This document shows, piece after piece, positions 33,711-41,364 of a stretch of DNA of 64,000 bases. This DNA is from Pararhizobium_B sp963760965. GTDB lineage: Bacteria > Pseudomonadota > Alphaproteobacteria > Rhizobiales > Rhizobiaceae. Position 1 is the stretch's first letter; every line of letters begins with the position of its first letter. The stretch covers positions 620,001-684,000 of the forward strand of contig CAVXEW010000013.1 of the NCBI GenBank assembly GCA_963760965.1. The letters are read 5' to 3'. The notes under the pieces are model-generated. The model was not told the origin of the DNA. It ran no database searches and saw only the letters and a program-made list of their open reading frames with translations. Made by a program: the position numbers and the translations under genes.

Positions 33711-36700
33711 ATGACCCGACCCGCGGCCGCCGACATCGCTGCTTTCGATGCGCCCTTCGGCGAGGACGACGACCGGATCCTCGCCCGCTTCAACAGGTCT
33801 CTCGCGTTCTCGCGCCGCCAGGACGAGGAGATCGACCGGCGGACGCGCAAGTTCGTCGCGGCGATAAGGGAAGGTGTCGGGTCGGTGGGCGGCGTGGAGG
33901 ACTTCCTGCGCGAATACGGGCTTTCGACGCGGGAGGGCCTCGCGCTCATGGTGCTGGCCGAGGCGCTCCTGCGCGTTCCCGATGCGGCGACCCAGGACAA
34001 GCTGATCGAGGACAAGCTGAAGGAGGGCGGATGGAGCGAGCACGAGGCGCATGGCGACACCTGGTTCGTCAACGCTTCGGCATGGGCCGTCGGCATGTCG
34101 GCCCGCGTCATCCGGCCGGGCGAGACGCCCGAGGGCGTCCTGCGGGGACTGGCGCGCCGGCTCGGCATGCCGACGGTGCGCTCGGCGACGCGGCAGGCCA
34201 TGCGTTTCCTGGGCGGCCACTTCGTCCTCGGCGAGACGATCAAGGATGCGCTGCAGCGCGCGATGAAGAACGAATCCCGGGGCTACCGGCATTCCTTCGA
34301 CATGCTGGGCGAGGGCGCGCGCACGAAGGCGGACGCCAGGCGCTACTGGCAATCCTATGCGGATGCGATCGAGGCGATCGGCAAGGCCGCCGACAAGGCG
34401 GCCGGGAACAAGGCGCTGCCGGACAGGATGGGCATCTCGGTCAAGCTGTCGGCACTGCATCCGCGCTATCTGGCGACGCATCGCGAGCAGGTCCTCGAAG
34501 AGCTGGTGCCGGACCTGCTGGAGCTTGCCCGGAAGGCCAAGGCGCACGATCTCAACTTCACGGTGGATGCGGAGGAGGCGGACCGGCTGGAACTGTCGCT
34601 CGACGTCATCGACGCGACCTTCGCCGATCCCTCGCTCTCGGGCTGGGATGGTTTCGGGCTGGCCATCCAGGCCTACCAGAAGCGGGCTCCCGCCGTGATC
34701 GACCACATCGACGAGCTCTGCAGGGCCCACGACCGGCGCATGATGGTTCGCCTCGTCAAGGGCGCCTACTGGGACACGGAGGTCAAGCGGGCGCAGGAGC
34801 GCGGGCTGCCGGACTACCCAGTCTTCACGCGCAAGGCGGCGACGGACCTGAGCTACCTTTTCTGCGCAAAGAGGATGCTCGACAGGCGCGAGCGCATCTT
34901 TCCGCAGTTCGCGACCCACAACGCGCTGACCGTGGCGACGATCTTCGAACTGGCGGGCGGAGACCGGACCGGCTTCGAATTCCAGCGTCTCCACGGCATG
35001 GGCGAGGCGCTCTACCAGGACCTGATGAAGGACAACGACCGGATGCCGTGCCGCATCTACGCGCCGGTGGGCGGCTATCGTGACCTGCTCGCATACCTCG
35101 TGCGCCGCCTGCTCGAAAACGGTGCGAATTCGTCCTTCGTGGCCGTCGCCGGCGACAAGGACGTGCCCGTCGAGGAGCTCCTGGCGAGGCCTGCGGAGAA
35201 GCTCGGCCTCGCTGATGGCGAGAGCGGACGGCACCCGCGCATCCCGCTGCCGGCGGCGATCTACGGCGAGCGCAGGAACAGCGCCGGGCTCGAGTTCGGC
35301 CATCGCCGGGAGCTGACGTCGCTGACCGAGGGCATGGCGGCGGCGGAGCTTTCCGTCGAGGCGGTTCCACTCTTTCCGGGGGCGAAGACCGGCGGCAAGG
35401 CCACGCCGGTGATGTCGCCGGCCGACCACGAACGCGAAGTCGGAACGGTGCGGTTTGCCGAGGAGGGCGACGTCGCATTCGCCGTCGACGCTGCGGGCAA
35501 GGGGTTCAAGCGCTGGTCGCGCTTGCCGGCCGGTGAGCGGGCGGCGGCTCTCGAGCGCGCCGGCGACCTGCTCGAGGCCAACCGCGACCGCCTCATGGCG
35601 CTGCTTGCCCACGAGGCCGGCAAGACGCTCGACGACGGGCTTGCGGAGATACGCGAGGCGGTGGATTTCTGCCGCTACTATGCGCTCCAGGCGCGCACGC
35701 AATTCGCCGACTTCCGGATGATGCCGGGGCCGACGGGCGAGGACAACCGATACGGCTGGCGCGGTCGCGGCGTCTTCGCCTGCATCTCGCCGTGGAACTT
35801 CCCGCTGGCGATCTTCACCGGACAGGTCGCCGCGGCGCTGGTCGCCGGAAACGCGGTCATCGCGAAGCCGGCCGAACAGACCCCGCTCGTCGCCTGCGAA
35901 GCGGTCCGGCTGATGCACGAGGCGGGCGTACCGAAGGATGTGCTGATCTACCTGCCGGGTGCAGGGGACGTCGGGGCGGCACTGACGGCGCACCCGGCGA
36001 TCGCCGGCGTCGCCTTCACCGGTTCGACGGAAACGGCGCGGGCGATCAACCGGACGCTTGCCGCCAAGGACGGGCCGATCGTGCCGCTGATCGCCGAGAC
36101 GGGAGGGCTGAATGCCATGGTGGTCGATGCGACCGCTCTGCCCGAACAGGTGACCGACGACGTCGTCATGTCCGCCTTCCGCTCGGCCGGCCAGCGCTGC
36201 TCGGCGTTGCGCCTTCTCTTCGTGCAGGACGACGTGGCCGACCACATGATCAGGATGATCGAGGGCGGGGCGCGCGAGCTGGTGCTCGGCGATCCCTCCG
36301 AGCCGTCGACCGATGTCGGCCCGGTCATCGACCGGGGACAGCTGGACATGCTGGCCGCGCACGTCGCCGAGATGGAAAGAACACAGAAGGTCCGGTATGC
36401 AGGCGAGGCGCCGGAGGGCGGGACGTTCTTCGCGCCCCACATCGTCGAACTCGACAGTGCGGAAGCGCTTACAAAGGAGGTGTTCGGGCCGATCCTGCAT
36501 GTCGTGCGCTGGAAATCGAAGGACTTCGCAAAGGTGCTCGACGCGATCGACGCGACCGGCTACGGGCTGACACTCGGCGTCCACAGCCGCATCGAGGCGA
36601 CCGCCAAGGCAATCGTCGAGCGGCTCGACACCGGGAACGTCTACGTCAATCGCAACACGATCGGCGCCGTCGTCGGCACACAGCCCTTCGGCGGGTCGGG

Positions 36701-36830
36701 CCTTTCGGGGACCGGCTTCAAGGCGGGCGGACCGCACTACCTGACGCGTTTCGCGCAGGAACAGGTGATCTCCATCAACACGGCCGCCGCCGGCGGCAAC
36801 GCCAGCCTGATCGCCATGGGCGAAGGCTGA
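33711..36830 (+). CDS. putA: Bifunctional proline dehydrogenase / P5C dehydrogenase PutA
   Basis: Oxidises proline to glutamate in two steps; 1039 residues. The proline dehydrogenase barrel (about 60-500) has GISVKLSALHPRY, NFTVDAEEADRLELSLDV, RLVKGAYWDTEVKRAQERG and the FAD-side FATHNALTVATIFELA. The glutamate-semialdehyde dehydrogenase domain (about 540-1030) has ISPWNFPLAIFTGQVAAAL, FTGSTETARAIN, Glu in AETGGLNAM and catalytic Cys in SAGQRCSALRLLF. No ribbon-helix-helix DNA-binding domain is present, so this is the short, non-regulatory PutA type. RBS AAAGGAGG is strong. Regulated by divergent putR. It ends 4 bases from convergent metA. Confidence 0.97.
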   Translation: MTRPAAADIAAFDAPFGEDDDRILARFNRSLAFSRRQDEEIDRRTRKFVAAIREGVGSVGGVEDFLREYGLSTREGLALMVLAEALLRVPDAATQDKLIEDKLKEGGWSEHEAHGDTWFVNASAWAVGMSARVIRPGETPEGVLRGLARRLGMPTVRSATRQAMRFLGGHFVLGETIKDALQRAMKNESRGYRHSFDMLGEGARTKADARRYWQSYADAIEAIGKAADKAAGNKALPDRMGISVKLSALHPRYLATHREQVLEELVPDLLELARKAKAHDLNFTVDAEEADRLELSLDVIDATFADPSLSGWDGFGLAIQAYQKRAPAVIDHIDELCRAHDRRMMVRLVKGAYWDTEVKRAQERGLPDYPVFTRKAATDLSYLFCAKRMLDRRERIFPQFATHNALTVATIFELAGGDRTGFEFQRLHGMGEALYQDLMKDNDRMPCRIYAPVGGYRDLLAYLVRRLLENGANSSFVAVAGDKDVPVEELLARPAEKLGLADGESGRHPRIPLPAAIYGERRNSAGLEFGHRRELTSLTEGMAAAELSVEAVPLFPGAKTGGKATPVMSPADHEREVGTVRFAEEGDVAFAVDAAGKGFKRWSRLPAGERAAALERAGDLLEANRDRLMALLAHEAGKTLDDGLAEIREAVDFCRYYALQARTQFADFRMMPGPTGEDNRYGWRGRGVFACISPWNFPLAIFTGQVAAALVAGNAVIAKPAEQTPLVACEAVRLMHEAGVPKDVLIYLPGAGDVGAALTAHPAIAGVAFTGSTETARAINRTLAAKDGPIVPLIAETGGLNAMVVDATALPEQVTDDVVMSAFRSAGQRCSALRLLFVQDDVADHMIRMIEGGARELVLGDPSEPSTDVGPVIDRGQLDMLAAHVAEMERTQKVRYAGEAPEGGTFFAPHIVELDSAEALTKEVFGPILHVVRWKSKDFAKVLDAIDATGYGLTLGVHSRIEATAKAIVERLDTGNVYVNRNTIGAVVGTQPFGGSGLSGTGFKAGGPHYLTRFAQEQVISINTAAAGGNASLIAMGEG

Positions 36831-36834
36831 GCCG

Positions 36835-37782
36835 TCAGCCTGTGGCGGCCAGCGGCCCGGAGGCCTGTTCCTTGCCGACGCGTGACAGGTCGAACGGTGT
36901 CGTCTGGTAGATTTCGTTGATCCAGTTCGAGAAGAGCAGGTGGGCGTGGCTGCGCCACCGGTTCTGCAGGGTGCTCGCCGGATCGTCGCCGGTAAAATAG
37001 TCGTGCGGCAGGGGGGTGTCCGCGTCGAGCGCGGCGTCGCGGGAATATTCGTCGGCGAGCGACGAGGTGTCGTATTCGAAATGGTTGAAGACATGCAGCG
37101 CGCGGTGCCGGGGGTCGTCCACCAGGCAGACCCCGGTGTCTCCTTCGGCAAGCACGACGAGGCCGCCGCCGGCGGAAATGTCGGCGCGCCGGACCTCGGT
37201 CCAGCGGGAGATCGGCACCGAGAAGCTGTCCGAGAAGCCGCGAAGATAGGGAGAGGTCGGCTCCAGTACGCGCTGCCGGTAAATCCCGAAGAGCTTGCGA
37301 TCAAGCGCGTGTTTCGGCACCCCGTGAAAATGCTGCAGCGCCGCCTGCGCCGCCCAGCAGATGGTGAAGCTGCGATGGACGTGGGTCTGCGTCCAGTCGA
37401 AGATCCGCCGCAGTTCCCGCCAGTAGGTCACCGATTCGAACGGCAGTCTCTCCACCGGTGCGCCGGTGACGACGAAGCCGTCGAAACGCTGGTCGCAGAC
37501 CGCGCTCCACGGCTGGTAGAAGGATTCCATGTGGCTCGCCGGCGTATTGCGCGCGACATGATCGCCGACGCGCAGCAGGCTCAGCTCGATCTGAAGCGGG
37601 GTCGCGCCGAGGAGGCGGGCAATCTGCGTCTCCGTCACGATCTTGTTCGGCATGAGGTTGAGCAGGCCGATGCGCAGGGGGCGGATGTCCTGGCGAACCG
37701 CGTCCGCCTCGCCCATCACCATGACGCCTTCGGCCTCGAGCGCGCGGCGGGCGGGGAGATTGTCGGGAATCTTTATCGGCAT
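36835..37782 (-). CDS. metA: Homoserine O-succinyl/acetyltransferase MetA
   Basis: First committed step of methionine synthesis: acylation of homoserine. 315 residues, MetA family. The start MPIKIPDNLPARRALEAEGV is the family's hallmark; RIGLLNLMPNKIVTETQIAR, the catalytic Cys in SFTICWAAQAALQHFHGV and the His/Glu pair in HVFNHFEYD are present. Whether succinyl- or acetyl-CoA is used cannot be read with certainty. The gene has a long leader with an apparent SAM aptamer and a hairpin that buries the AAGGA ribosome site. Monocistronic and convergent with putA. Confidence 0.94.
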   Translation of the reverse strand: MPIKIPDNLPARRALEAEGVMVMGEADAVRQDIRPLRIGLLNLMPNKIVTETQIARLLGATPLQIELSLLRVGDHVARNTPASHMESFYQPWSAVCDQRFDGFVVTGAPVERLPFESVTYWRELRRIFDWTQTHVHRSFTICWAAQAALQHFHGVPKHALDRKLFGIYRQRVLEPTSPYLRGFSDSFSVPISRWTEVRRADISAGGGLVVLAEGDTGVCLVDDPRHRALHVFNHFEYDTSSLADEYSRDAALDADTPLPHDYFTGDDPASTLQNRWRSHAHLLFSNWINEIYQTTPFDLSRVGKEQASGPLAATG

Positions 37783-37788
37783 GCCGTT

Positions 37789-37813
37789 GTCTGTCCTTTC
37801 GGGCGGGACAGAC
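37789..37813 (-). promoter_or_regulatory. Shine-Dalgarno-sequestering hairpin of metA
   Basis: GTCTGTCC pairs perfectly with GGACAGAC (8 bp, 9-base loop) just before the metA ATG. The 3' arm and loop include the AAAGGA ribosome-binding site. This is the expected form of an expression platform that blocks translation when the upstream SAM aptamer is occupied. Confidence 0.7.
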
Positions 37814-37847
37814 GCGCGTGGCTTGATCCGCTGGATTGCCGGTTCGG

Positions 37848-37926
37848 CCACATCCTCTCCTCGGAGAGCACCACCTTGCCCGGATCGGCAGGTTGGCGTT
37901 GGGCGTCGCCCCAACTCTTGATGTGG
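37848..37926 (-). ncRNA. SAM-I-family riboswitch aptamer (compact variant) in the metA leader
   Basis: On the minus strand, P1 is CCACATC with GATGTGG (7 bp) closing three helices. After P1 comes AAGAG, as in SAM-I J1/2, then P2 (GTTGGG/CCCAAC). Then come GCCAACC (SAM-I GGCAACC), P3 (CCTGCC...GGCAAGG) and GGTGGTGC (SAM-I GGTGC), and P4 (CTCTC/GAGAG) leading into GGATGTGG. The order matches SAM-I, but P2 has only 6 bp, with no kink-turn or pseudoknot, resembling SAM-I/IV variants. It lies 66 bases ahead of the metA start, followed by the SD-masking hairpin. SAM should switch metA off. Family assignment rests on reading the sequence, not on a covariance search. Confidence 0.72.
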
Positions 37927-38050
37927 GAAGACTTTTACTTCCGTGGCGGCGCGGAAGCAAGAGGGCGCTGTTCGCAACCGGAGGCGGAAGAACCGGGCTT
38001 GACCGGACGCGATCCGGAACATAACATGAACATCTATGATGGAGACGCCC

Positions 38051-38404
38051 ATGCGCACGACCGGAAAGATCGACTACATCGAGTTTCCCTCTGCGGGAGG
38101 TTCGCTCGACGGAATGAAGAACTTCTATGCCGGGGTGTTCGGCTGGAGTTTCACCGACTACGGGCCGACATACTCGGCGTTCGACGAGGGCCTGGAGGGC
38201 GGGTTTCAGGCGGACGCCCGGGAGGCATCCGCGGCGCCGCTGCCGGTCCTCTATTCGCAGGACATCGAGGCGACGTTCGAGGCGGTGAAATCGGCAGGCG
38301 CCGAGATCCGGCGCGAGATTTTTGCCTTCCCCGGCGGGCACCGGTTCCATTTCGTCGACCCGGCCGGCAACGAGGTCGCGGTCTGGAGCGACCGCGGCGG
38401 CTGA
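38051..38404 (+). CDS. VOC-family (glyoxalase/bleomycin-resistance fold) protein
   Basis: 117-residue two-repeat VOC domain: KIDYIEFPSAGGSLDGMKNF with YAGVFGWSFTDYGP, then the second half ending GGHRFHFVDPAGNEVAVWSD. Metal-ligand positions (Glu in EFPS, His in HRFHF, Glu in NEVAV) fit, but no reaction can be assigned. The ATG at 38051 is preferred because GGAG precedes it at 6 bases; ATGs at 38036 and 38039 are alternatives. It lies between the metA leader (divergent) and fhs. Confidence 0.82.
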   Translation: MRTTGKIDYIEFPSAGGSLDGMKNFYAGVFGWSFTDYGPTYSAFDEGLEGGFQADAREASAAPLPVLYSQDIEATFEAVKSAGAEIRREIFAFPGGHRFHFVDPAGNEVAVWSDRGG

Positions 38405-38487
38405 CGCGAGTCGCCTTGTGGGCGCACCCGTTCGGTTGTACCTCTTTTCGGTTCGCTCTGGTCGGGGGCGTGTTCGGGGAGGAGACA

Positions 38488-40167
38488 ATGGCCGAGACGA
38501 GGTCTGATATCGAGATCGCGCGGTCGGTGAGGCCGAAGCCGATCCAGGAGATCGGGGAGCGGCTAGGCATCCCGGCCGGAAAGCTCAGGCCGTACGGAGC
38601 GGACAAGGCCAAGGTCGCGCCGGACTTCACGGCTTCGCTCGGCGGCCGTCCCGACGGCAAGCTCATCCTCGTGACCGCGGTCAACCCGACACCTGCCGGA
38701 GAAGGCAAGACCACGACGACGGTCGGTCTCGGCGACGGGCTGAACCGGATCGGGCGGAAGGCGGCCATCTGCATAAGGGAACCGTCGCTCGGTCCGTGCT
38801 TCGGCATGAAGGGGGGAGCGGCCGGCGGAGGGCGCGCGCAGGTGATCCCGATGGAGGACATCAATCTTCACTTCACGGGCGATTTCCACGCCATAACATC
38901 GGCACACAACCTTCTGTCGGCGCTGATCGACAACCACATCTACTGGGGCAACGAACTCGGCATCGACGCGCGGCGGGTGACGTGGCGCCGGGTCATGGAC
39001 ATGAACGACCGTGCCCTCAGGCAGGTCGTCTCGTCGCTCGGAGGCGTGGCAAACGGCTTCCCGCGGGAATCGGGGTTCGACATCACTGTTGCGTCGGAGG
39101 TGATGGCGATTCTCTGTCTCGCCGCCGATCTCGCCGATCTCGAACGCCGTCTCGGCGCGATCATCGTCGGCTACACGCACGACAGGAGCCCGGTCTTCGC
39201 CCGCGATCTCAAGGCCGAGGGCGCGATGGCCGTGCTCCTCAAGGATGCGCTCCAGCCGAACCTCGTCCAGACGCTCGAGGGGAACCCGGCCTTCGTCCAC
39301 GGTGGTCCCTTCGCGAACATCGCCCATGGCTGCAACTCGGTGACGGCGACGAAGACGGCCCTGAAGCTCGCCGACTACGTGGTGACCGAGGCCGGCTTCG
39401 GGGCCGACCTCGGCGCGGAGAAATTCTTCGACATCAAATGCCGCAAGGCGGGTCTGGAGCCGGCGGCCGCCGTCGTCGTCGTCACCGTCCGCGCCATGAA
39501 GATGAACGGCGGTGTCGCGAAGGAGAGCCTCGGCGCGGAAAATGTCGAGGCGGTCAGGCAGGGCTGCGGCAATCTCGGTCGGCATGTCGAGAATGTCCGG
39601 CGTTTCGGCGTACCCCTGGTGGTCGCGGTGAACCACTTCGTTTCCGACACCGATGCCGAGATCGAGGCAATCCGGAATTTCACCCAGGGGCTCGGCGTCG
39701 AGGCGGTCCTGTGCCGGCACTGGGCCAAGGGGTCCGCAGGCATCGAGGAACTTGCGGAGAAGATTGTCGCGCTGGCGGACTCGGACGCGGCGCGGTTCCG
39801 CCCGCTCTATCCCGACCGGATGCCGCTCTTCGACAAGATCGAGACGATCGCCCTGCGCATCTACGGTGCCGGCGAGGTGTCGGCGCCGAAGGCTGTGCGG
39901 GACCAGCTGAGCGACTGGGAGGCGCGGGGCTACGGCGATCTGCCGGTCTGTATGGCCAAGACGCCGTATTCGTTCTCCGCCGACCCGGCACTCCGCGGCG
40001 CGCCGAGCGGACATGTGCTTCCCGTGCGGGAGGTGCGCCTGTCGGCGGGCGCGGGGTTCGTCGTCGCGATCTGCGGCGACATCATGACAATGCCCGGCCT
40101 GCCGAGGAGACCGTCGGCGGAGCGGATAAGGCTCACGCCCGAGGGCCTCGTGGAGGGCCTGTTCTGA
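38488..40167 (+). CDS. fhs: Formate-tetrahydrofolate ligase
   Basis: ATP-dependent synthesis of 10-formyl-THF from formate; 559 residues, the normal length. The P-loop TPAGEGKTTTTVGL, EPSLGPCFGMKGGAAGGG, the FHAITSAHNLLSALIDNHIY block and the late GSGG-type folate region with MAKTPYSFSADPALRG are all present. The ATG at 38488 follows GGGGAGGAGA. It supplies one-carbon units for purines, formyl-Met and methionine synthesis; the SAM-controlled metA gene is nearby on the other strand. Confidence 0.96.
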   Translation: MAETRSDIEIARSVRPKPIQEIGERLGIPAGKLRPYGADKAKVAPDFTASLGGRPDGKLILVTAVNPTPAGEGKTTTTVGLGDGLNRIGRKAAICIREPSLGPCFGMKGGAAGGGRAQVIPMEDINLHFTGDFHAITSAHNLLSALIDNHIYWGNELGIDARRVTWRRVMDMNDRALRQVVSSLGGVANGFPRESGFDITVASEVMAILCLAADLADLERRLGAIIVGYTHDRSPVFARDLKAEGAMAVLLKDALQPNLVQTLEGNPAFVHGGPFANIAHGCNSVTATKTALKLADYVVTEAGFGADLGAEKFFDIKCRKAGLEPAAAVVVVTVRAMKMNGGVAKESLGAENVEAVRQGCGNLGRHVENVRRFGVPLVVAVNHFVSDTDAEIEAIRNFTQGLGVEAVLCRHWAKGSAGIEELAEKIVALADSDAARFRPLYPDRMPLFDKIETIALRIYGAGEVSAPKAVRDQLSDWEARGYGDLPVCMAKTPYSFSADPALRGAPSGHVLPVREVRLSAGAGFVVAICGDIMTMPGLPRRPSAERIRLTPEGLVEGLF

Positions 40168-40186
40168 GGCCTGGCGAGGGGGCCAG

Positions 40187-41134
40187 CTACTGGCAGAGAC
40201 GGAAGCCATGGCTCCGGGCGTCGATGTCCAGGTGCAGGTTGTCCTGGTGGAAGGCGTCAGCGCGGGGGCCCAGCACGGTGGTGAAATAGAGGCAGGCTCC
40301 GCCGATGACCGCGCGCTGGAAGCCCTCGTCGATCCTCCCGGTGCGCTCGCGCGGCGCGATGGAGAGCGGCTCGTGACCGTCGAAGCGGAATGTCACGATG
40401 TCGACGGCGTTGCCGAAGGCGTGCTGGCTGATCTTACGTTCGGGATCGCCGTCGCGGTGGCGGCAGACATAGGCGGAGCCCTGTGACAGGCCGGTCAGGC
40501 GGACGCCCTTGCCGAGGGCCTCGGCGGACGGGACGACGACGCGCTTCGTCCATTTCGCCAGAGCGAGCGCCGTCTCGCAACGCATAGTGCCGTCCGGCTC
40601 CAGGCTCACGCCGGGCAGGATGCCGCTGACGGTTACCGGCGCCTCGATGCCGCAACGGCCGGCGTCGTTGATCGTGCCCTTCTTGGCATAGGCGACGCCG
40701 AGGCTGTCGAGTGCCTTGTAGCAGGCGGCGAGTTCCTCGCCGTCCTCGGCCACACCCGGAACCGGCACGGACTCCGGCTCCTGCTCCTGCTCCCGCTCTT
40801 GGTTTTCGCTTCCTGCCGGCGCTTCTTTCCGCTTTGCGCCGCCTCCGGCTTCCGGGGCCTTCTCCGGCGCCGGTGACTTCTCGCGCGAAGATGGTTCCGG
40901 ACGCTTTTCAGGGACCGGCGGAGCAGCCACGCCGGGCGTCGCTTCCGGGGATACGCCGGCTGCCGGCGGCGGGGCCGAATGCGTGGGCCCGGCCGGGACA
41001 TGCGGCTTGGAGGCCGGCACCGGCGGACGGGACGGAGGCGTCCGGGCGGCGAAGGCGGCGGGCACCGACAATCCGCCTGCCAGTGCAAGGATGAAAGCCA
41101 GCCTTCCGCCGGTGGACAGAAATTCTCGTCGCAT
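40187..41134 (-). CDS. Extensin-like family secreted protein
   Basis: 315-residue exported protein. It has a signal segment (residues 1-30; RLAFILALAGGLSVPAAFA), then a roughly 100-residue Pro/Ala/Glu/Lys-rich disordered linker, then the extensin-like C-terminal domain (about 140-315). The domain contains CYKALDSLGVAY, CGIEAPVTVSGI and ISQHAFGNAVDIVTFRFDG (SQH..G.A.DI motif) and the late FHQDNLHLDI with metal-type His. The motif resembles DD-/LD-peptidase zinc sites, so a cell-wall amidase/peptidase role is possible. The ATG at 41134 is chosen; a GTG at 41149 is possible. Confidence 0.85.
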   Translation of the reverse strand: MRREFLSTGGRLAFILALAGGLSVPAAFAARTPPSRPPVPASKPHVPAGPTHSAPPPAAGVSPEATPGVAAPPVPEKRPEPSSREKSPAPEKAPEAGGGAKRKEAPAGSENQEREQEQEPESVPVPGVAEDGEELAACYKALDSLGVAYAKKGTINDAGRCGIEAPVTVSGILPGVSLEPDGTMRCETALALAKWTKRVVVPSAEALGKGVRLTGLSQGSAYVCRHRDGDPERKISQHAFGNAVDIVTFRFDGHEPLSIAPRERTGRIDEGFQRAVIGGACLYFTTVLGPRADAFHQDNLHLDIDARSHGFRLCQ

Positions 41135-41191
41135 CCGCGCGATTCCCACAAGTGTCTTGCGCTTGCTGTCGTCTCACGCTAACAGAATCGC

Positions 41192-41236
41192 ATGAACGAC
41201 GTGCGCAACATTGCAAATTGGTGGTGGGTCCGCTAG
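41192..41236 (+). CDS. trpL: Tryptophan leader peptide TrpL (14 aa)
   Basis: MNDVRNIANWWWVR followed by TAG. Three tandem Trp codons (41219-41227) are the sensor of transcription attenuation for trpEG, as in Sinorhizobium trpL (also 14 residues with WWW). The ribosome position decides whether GGCGGC at 41238-41243 pairs with GCCGCC at 41276-41281 (antiterminator) or the terminator forms. In Sinorhizobium the released leader RNA (rnTrpL) and the peptide act on other targets; the same could hold here. Confidence 0.93.
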   Translation: MNDVRNIANWWWVR

Positions 41237-41273
41237 AGGCGGCCGCTACCAGTCACGTCCATGGACAACCGAC

Positions 41274-41305
41274 AAGCCGCCCAGGAGTTTCCAGGCGGCT
41301 TTTTC
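41274..41305 (+). terminator. trp attenuator terminator
   Basis: AGCCGCC (41275-41281) pairs with GGCGGCT (41294-41300) and is followed by a run of T. The 5' arm can alternatively pair with GGCGGC just after the trpL stop, giving the attenuation switch. It lies 60 bases before trpEG. Confidence 0.9.
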
Positions 41306-41364
41306 GTTTCTGCCGCCGGAGCCTCCCGGACGACTGAAAGAGGCGAGACACGGAGACCGGGCTG

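Noticed and set aside
33594..37304. 1236-codon open frame on the minus strand opposite putA and metA
   Set aside because: Antisense shadow of putA caused by high GC: no recognisable domains, low-complexity Arg/Gly/Ala content, while the plus frame is a full PutA.
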